A DNA stretch of 64,000 nucleotides from NCBI RefSeq assembly GCF_003031675.1, contig NZ_PYWX01000011.1, positions 186,001 to 250,000 on the forward strand. Direction: 5' to 3'. Made by a program: the position numbers and the translations under genes. The notes under the pieces were generated by a model that had not been told where the DNA came from, searched no databases, and saw nothing but the letters and a program-made list of their open reading frames with translations. The DNA comes from Pseudomonas palleroniana. GTDB taxonomy: Bacteria; Pseudomonadota; Gammaproteobacteria; Pseudomonadales; Pseudomonadaceae. Numbering within the stretch: position 1 is the stretch's first letter; each line of letters begins with the position of its first letter. Shown one piece after another: positions 60,128-64,000 of this stretch.

Positions 60128-61588
60128 CTATACGCCCCAACGCGGGATGTGATGGCTGCCCATGGAAATGCACACGTTCTTGATCTCGGCAAACACTTCA
60201 AAGCTGTACTGACCGCCTTCGCGGCCGGTGCCGGAGCCTTTGACCCCGCCGAACGGCTGGCGCAGGTCCCGCACATTCTGGCTGTTGATAAATACCATGC
60301 CGGCCTCGATTCCGTGCGCCAGGCGATGGGCCTTGCCGATATCCTGGGTCCAGATGTAAGAGGCCAGGCCGTATTCGGTATCGTTGGCCAGTTGCAGCGC
60401 CTCGGCCTCATCCTTGAAGGGAATCAGGCACACCACCGGGCCGAAGATTTCTTCCTGGGCGATGCGCATCTTGTTGTGCACATCGGCAAAGACGGTCGGC
60501 TGGATAAACTGGCCTTTGCTCAAATGCGCAGGCAAGTTGGCCGGACGCTCCAGGCCTCCGGCGAGCAGGGTGGCACCTTCTTCGAGGCCGATCCGGATGT
60601 AGCCGGTGACCTTGTCATAATGCGCCTGGGTGATCATCGAGCCGACCTGGGTCTTCGGGTCTTGAGGGTCACCGACGATCAAGCGCTTGGCACGAGCGGC
60701 AAACTCGGCGACGAATTGCGGGTAGACGCTTTCCTGGATAAAGATCCGGCTGCCGGCGGTGCAACGTTCGCCGTTCAGGGAAAAGATGGTGAAGAGCGCG
60801 GCGTCGAGGGCACGTTCAAGGTCGGCATCTTCAAAGATCAGCACCGGCGACTTGCCGCCCAGCTCCATGGAGTACTTTTTCAGGCCGGCGGTCTGCATGA
60901 TTTTCTTGCCGGTGGCGGTACCCCCGGTAAAGGAAATCGCGCGCACGTCCGGGTGGCGCACCAGCGCATCGCCGGCAGTCGCGCCATAACCCTGGATCAC
61001 ATTGAGCACGCCGTTGGGAATCCCGGCTTCCACCGCCAGGCGTCCGAGTTCATTGGCGGTCAGCGGTGACAGCTCCGACATCTTCAACACCGCCGTATTG
61101 CCCAGCGCCAGACACGGTGCGGTCTTCCAGGTGGCGGTCATGAACGGCACGTTCCACGGCGACACCAGCCCGCACACGCCTACCGGTTGGTAGAGGGTGT
61201 AATTGAGCATCTGATCGTCGACGGGGTAGCTATGGCCGTCCATGCGTGTGCAGACCTCGGCGAAGAAGTCGAAGTTATGCGAAGCGCGTGGGATCAGCAC
61301 GTTCCGGGTCTGGTGGATCGGCAGGCCGGTGTCGAGGGTTTCCAGCTCGGCCAGGCGCGGCACGTTCTGCTCGATCAATTCGCCGAGCTTGCGCATCAAC
61401 CGGGCGCGCTCCTTGGCCGGGGTGTTGGCCCACTTGGGGAACGCCTCTTTGGCGGCCGCCACCGCTTGGGCGACCTCTGCGGCCCCGCCACTGGCGACTT
61501 CGCCAATGGCCTCGCCGGTGGCCGGGTTGTAGTTGATGAAGGTGTCTTTGCTTTCGACCTCACGGCCGTTGATCCAATGTTTGATCAT
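60128..61588 (-). CDS. hpaE: 5-carboxymethyl-2-hydroxymuconic-semialdehyde dehydrogenase
   Basis: A 486-residue NAD-dependent aldehyde dehydrogenase. It oxidises the HpaD product. The general base is in YSMELGGKSP and the nucleophile Cys in LNGERCTAGSRIFI; the ending LRQPFGGVKGSGTGREGGQYSFE is typical of HpaE. The ATG at 61588 begins MIKHWINGREV as in the family; a GTG at 61597 would overlap the hpaG2 stop. Only 5 bp separate it from hpaG2. Confidence 0.93.
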   Translation of the reverse strand: MIKHWINGREVESKDTFINYNPATGEAIGEVASGGAAEVAQAVAAAKEAFPKWANTPAKERARLMRKLGELIEQNVPRLAELETLDTGLPIHQTRNVLIPRASHNFDFFAEVCTRMDGHSYPVDDQMLNYTLYQPVGVCGLVSPWNVPFMTATWKTAPCLALGNTAVLKMSELSPLTANELGRLAVEAGIPNGVLNVIQGYGATAGDALVRHPDVRAISFTGGTATGKKIMQTAGLKKYSMELGGKSPVLIFEDADLERALDAALFTIFSLNGERCTAGSRIFIQESVYPQFVAEFAARAKRLIVGDPQDPKTQVGSMITQAHYDKVTGYIRIGLEEGATLLAGGLERPANLPAHLSKGQFIQPTVFADVHNKMRIAQEEIFGPVVCLIPFKDEAEALQLANDTEYGLASYIWTQDIGKAHRLAHGIEAGMVFINSQNVRDLRQPFGGVKGSGTGREGGQYSFEVFAEIKNVCISMGSHHIPRWGV

Positions 61589-61593
61589 GCGGT

Positions 61594-62364
61594 TCACGCC
61601 TCTTTCCGGGCGGAGAAAAAGTCCGCCTCGCTGACAATTCGGTTGACCAGGCGGCCTACGCCTTCGACTTCCACCACCACTTCATCGCCTGGCACTACGT
61701 CGGCCAGGCCCTCGGGCGTGCCGGTGGCGATCATGTCGCCGGGCTGCAGGGTCATGAAGCTGGACAGGTATTCGATCAGGTAGGGAATATCGAAAATCAT
61801 GTCGCGGGTATTGCCGGTCTGGCGCAGTTCACCGTTGATCCAGGTGCGCAGGGTCAGGTTGCCGGGGTCGGGCACGTCGGCCACATCGACGATCCACGGG
61901 CCGACCGGCGTGGTGGCGTCGCGGTTTTTCACGCGCAGGTTGGGGCGGTAGTAGTTTTCCAGGTAGTCGCGGATCGCATAGTCGTTGCACACCGTGTAGC
62001 CCGCGAGATAGTCCAGGGCCTCGGCGCGCTTGACGTTGCGTGCGGTCTTGCCGATGACCGCTACCAGCTCGCACTCGTAGTGCATGTAGGCGATGTTGTC
62101 CGGGCGCCAGGTGACCTCACGATGGCCGGTGTAGGTGCCCACGGACTTGATGAATACCAGGGGTTCGGTCGGCGGCTTGAAGGCCAGCTCGGCGGCGTGG
62201 TCGGCGTAGTTCAAGCCGAGGGCGAACATGGTGCCGGTAGCCGGCGGCAGCCATTGCACCTGATCTTCCGCGACCCGGCGGCCATCGTTCAGGCGCACGC
62301 TGTTATCGGCCTCGACCTGGACGGCGTGGGTTTGACCTTCAAAGCGGATGCGGGCGTGTCTCAT
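61594..62364 (-). CDS. hpaG2: HpaG2: homoprotocatechuate isomerase/decarboxylase, C-terminal-type subunit
   Basis: A 256-residue fumarylacetoacetate-hydrolase-family protein. Motifs are TMFALGLNYADHAAEL, KSVGTYTGHREV, metal-binding YECELVAVIGK and FMTLQPGDMIATGTPEGLADVVPGDEVVVEVEG (in parts). It matches the C-terminal half of the fused E. coli HpaG, which decarboxylates and isomerises the ring-cleavage acid. Its ATG overlaps the hpaG1 stop by 4 bp. Confidence 0.92.
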   Translation of the reverse strand: MRHARIRFEGQTHAVQVEADNSVRLNDGRRVAEDQVQWLPPATGTMFALGLNYADHAAELAFKPPTEPLVFIKSVGTYTGHREVTWRPDNIAYMHYECELVAVIGKTARNVKRAEALDYLAGYTVCNDYAIRDYLENYYRPNLRVKNRDATTPVGPWIVDVADVPDPGNLTLRTWINGELRQTGNTRDMIFDIPYLIEYLSSFMTLQPGDMIATGTPEGLADVVPGDEVVVEVEGVGRLVNRIVSEADFFSARKEA

Positions 62365-63026
62365 GCTTGATTCTCCGCTTGGACATGGCTGACCAGGTGG
62401 CCCACGCCCTCGATCTCGACTTCAACCCGGTCGCCTGGCTGCACATCCACACGGCCTTGCGGGGTGCCGATGATCAGCACATCGCCCGGGTGCAGGGTCA
62501 TGAACTCGCTGATCTCGGCGATCAATTGCGCAATGTCCCGCACCCAGTTGGACGTGGAGTTTTCCTGGCGCAGCTCACCGTTGACCCAGAGTTTGAGACT
62601 CAACTGATTGGGGTTGGCGATTTGATCCCGTGGCACCACCTGCGGCCCCAAGGCACAGAAGCCATCGCGGCATTTGGCTTTGACGGCAGGGCGGTAGTAA
62701 CTGTCTTCCGGCAAGCTGAACTCATTGACCACCACATACCCGGCCACATGGGTCATGGCGTTTTCCAGGCTGACGCGGCTGGCGCGTCGGCCGATCACCA
62801 CACCCAGCGCAGGCCCCGGTTGCAGGCGCTCTCCTGCGGGGTGCAGGACGACACCGTCGTGCTCATTGCGCGTATTGGGGGTTTTGATGAATAGCACCGG
62901 CTTGGACGGCGGCTTCTGGTAGGGCGCCTGTTCGAAGGCGGCGAGATGCTGGTCCAGCAGGCCCTGGTAGTTCAGCGCAACGCCGAACAGGGTGCCGCTG
63001 GCAACATCATGCAGGGTACGGCTCAT
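62361..63026 (-). CDS. hpaG1: HpaG1: homoprotocatechuate isomerase/decarboxylase, N-terminal-type subunit
   Basis: A 221-residue fumarylacetoacetate-hydrolase-family protein matching the N-terminal half of E. coli HpaG. It has FGVALNYQGLLDQHLAAF, PVLFIKTPNTRN and FMTLHPGDVLIIGTPQGRVDVQPGDRVEVEIEG (in parts). In Pseudomonas the bifunctional enzyme is commonly two separate genes, as here. It is the first gene of the leftward hpa operon; two GTTAA-N4-TTAAC sites lie just upstream, shared with hpaA. Confidence 0.92.
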   Translation of the reverse strand: MSRTLHDVASGTLFGVALNYQGLLDQHLAAFEQAPYQKPPSKPVLFIKTPNTRNEHDGVVLHPAGERLQPGPALGVVIGRRASRVSLENAMTHVAGYVVVNEFSLPEDSYYRPAVKAKCRDGFCALGPQVVPRDQIANPNQLSLKLWVNGELRQENSTSNWVRDIAQLIAEISEFMTLHPGDVLIIGTPQGRVDVQPGDRVEVEIEGVGHLVSHVQAENQA

Positions 63027-63066
63027 GCGTTTCTCCTGACGGTGGCGACGGCTGCATCGGCCGTTC

Positions 63067-63080
63067 GTTAATTTGTTAAC
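63067..63080. promoter_or_regulatory. HpaR operator 1 between hpaG1 and hpaA
   Basis: GTTAATTTGTTAAC has the form GTTAA-N4-TTAAC and is identical in its constrained bases to the site before hpaR. It lies 41 bp upstream of the hpaG1 start codon, in the divergent promoter region. HpaR repression here is expected from E. coli; binding is inferred. Confidence 0.65.
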
Positions 63081-63086
63081 GTTATA

Positions 63087-63100
63087 ATTAATATGTTAAC
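63087..63100. promoter_or_regulatory. HpaR operator 2 between hpaG1 and hpaA
   Basis: ATTAATATGTTAAC matches GTTAA-N4-TTAAC except for its first base. It lies exactly 20 bp (start to start) from the first site, about two helical turns, so two repressor dimers could bind the same DNA face. Confidence 0.55.
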
Positions 63101-63154
63101 TACCGTCAAGCGTGGCAAAATCCAGCGACCGCTCAATAACAAGAAGAGAGCAGC

Positions 63155-64000
63155 GTGAAGCCGATTCCCAACATCAATATCGGGCAGGTCTACGACCAGC
63201 GTTACAGCGATGCCGAGGTGCATTACGACAAGCTCGCCAACCTGGCGGGATTTTTCGGGCGCAACATGCCTGTGCATCGGCATGACCGGTTTTTCCAGGT
63301 GCATTACGTGAAAAGTGGCGCGGTGCGGGTGTATCTGGATGACCGCCAGTTCGTCGAGTCGGGGCCGATGTTTTTCCTCACGCCGCCCACGGTGCCCCAT
63401 GCCTTTGTCACTGAAGCCGATGCCGATGGGCATGTGTTGACGGTGCGCCAGCAATTGGTCTGGGCCTTGATGGAAGCCGACCCCAGCCTGACTTCAGGTG
63501 CCGCCTGCGTCACGTTGACGGAGGATGCCCAAGGGCTGGATCAACTGTTTGAAGCCTTGAGCAGCGAGATCAACGCCGAATGGGCAGGGCGCGCCGCCGC
63601 GCTGGATAGCCTGACCCGCCTGATCATGATTCGCCTGCTGCGGCTGTGCGCCCACTCGCTGCCGGCGCGCCCGACGCGGCATGAGGACCTGCGCATCTTC
63701 CATCGCTTCAACGAACTGATCGAAGCCCACTATTTGGAGCACTGGCCATTGGCGCGTTACGCCGAGGGGATCGGCGTCACCGAAGCGCGCCTCAATGAGG
63801 TCTGTCGGCGCCTGGCCGACCTGCCGTCCAAGCGCCTGATCCTGGAGCGCCTGATGCAGGAAGCCAAGCGCCTGTTGCTGTTTACCGGCAGCTCCGCCAA
63901 TGAAATCTGCTACCAGTTGGGGTTCAAGGACCCGGCCTATTTCAGCCGGTTTTTCCTTCGTTACGCACAGCTGACTCCGGGGGAATACCGGTTGCGGCAG
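63155..64000 (+). CDS. hpaA: HpaA, AraC-family activator of 4-hydroxyphenylacetate catabolism (cut by window end)
   Basis: An open frame of 282 codons that runs off the right edge; the family length is about 300, so only a little is missing. The N-terminal cupin-like domain (residues about 20-95: HRHDRFFQVHYVKSGAVRVYL, GPMFFLTPPTVPHAF) binds the effector. The C-terminal AraC double helix-turn-helix includes ITEARLNEVCRRL-type sequence (read VTEARLNEVCRRL) and SSANEICYQLGFKDPAYFSRFF. It starts at GTG with AGAGAG upstream and is divergent from hpaG1, as in E. coli, where HpaA activates the hydroxylase genes. Here it may act on the C2-type hydroxylase or on genes to the right. Confidence 0.9.
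   Translation, partial: MKPIPNINIGQVYDQRYSDAEVHYDKLANLAGFFGRNMPVHRHDRFFQVHYVKSGAVRVYLDDRQFVESGPMFFLTPPTVPHAFVTEADADGHVLTVRQQLVWALMEADPSLTSGAACVTLTEDAQGLDQLFEALSSEINAEWAGRAAALDSLTRLIMIRLLRLCAHSLPARPTRHEDLRIFHRFNELIEAHYLEHWPLARYAEGIGVTEARLNEVCRRLADLPSKRLILERLMQEAKRLLLFTGSSANEICYQLGFKDPAYFSRFFLRYAQLTPGEYRLRQ

Noticed and set aside
58625..61069. An 814-codon open frame on the plus strand
   Set aside because: It runs antisense through hpaF, hpaD and hpaE, which are clearly recognised; the product looks like no family and is rich in Ala, Val, Gly and His as shadow frames are.

Overview
The window is high-GC chromosomal DNA of a Pseudomonas of the P. fluorescens/P. putida type. The evidence is OprD-type porins, a complete homoprotocatechuate (hpa) gene set with split hpaG1/hpaG2, a Cup-type chaperone-usher locus with Rcs/Pvr-like signalling genes, and several families of REP/REPIN palindromes with a REP-associated tyrosine transposase. 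Coding density is high. I saw no rRNA, tRNA, prophage or CRISPR.

Layout. (1) 0.1-1.2 kb: LacI-family regulator resembling gluconate GntR, with a palindromic operator upstream. (2) 1.5-8.7 kb: one co-directional unit made of a TonB receptor, an amino-acid-type ABC importer (permease, ATPase, binding protein), a flavin amine/L-amino-acid oxidase and a RidA-like imine deaminase. It looks like uptake plus oxidative deamination of an amino compound. (3) 8.7-10.8 kb: NAD-dependent epimerase/reductase divergent from a LysR regulator. (4) 10.8-17.1 kb: OprD-like porin, CitMHS transporter, DctA, a PrpF-family isomerase and a divergent LysR, a likely di/tricarboxylate utilisation cluster. (5) 17.2-20.9 kb: FecBCDE-like ferric-siderophore ABC importer. 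(6) 20.9-35.5 kb: a chaperone-usher fimbrial locus whose genes flank an embedded Rcs/Pvr-like module (NarL-type regulator, hybrid kinase with Hpt, EAL-domain regulator, hybrid kinase without Hpt), with a degenerate receiver protein divergent from it. Four copies of a 14-bp motif resembling the enterobacterial RcsAB box lie at promoter positions of this locus. (7) 35.6-41.8 kb: aldo/keto reductase, FetAB-like exporter, glutathione transferase, two overlapping LysR genes and a PNPOx-like flavoprotein. (8) 41.8-42.6 kb: two REPINs beside their presumed RAYT transposase.

(9) 42.7-64 kb is best read as one aromatic/amine catabolic super-region. It holds an aldehyde dehydrogenase, a C2-type 4-hydroxyphenylacetate 3-hydroxylase with flavin reductase, a porin, an APC permease with a small DUF3156-like partner, an AraC/FeaR-like regulator, two SDRs, a MoaF-like protein, a cupin and an FAD amine-oxidase-like enzyme. 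These are followed by hpaR, hpaI-H-X-F-D-E-G2-G1 and hpaA (cut by the window end). The inferred flow is aromatic amine to aldehyde to 4-hydroxyphenylacetate to homoprotocatechuate, then meta-cleavage to central metabolites. A GTTAA-N4-TTAAC operator occurs before hpaR, twice between hpaG1 and hpaA, and in near-consensus form before the AraC-type regulator gene, which suggests that HpaR links the sections.

The points most worth following up are the four RcsAB-like boxes with the signalling genes embedded in the fimbrial cluster, and the HpaR-like operators joining the amine and hpa sections.
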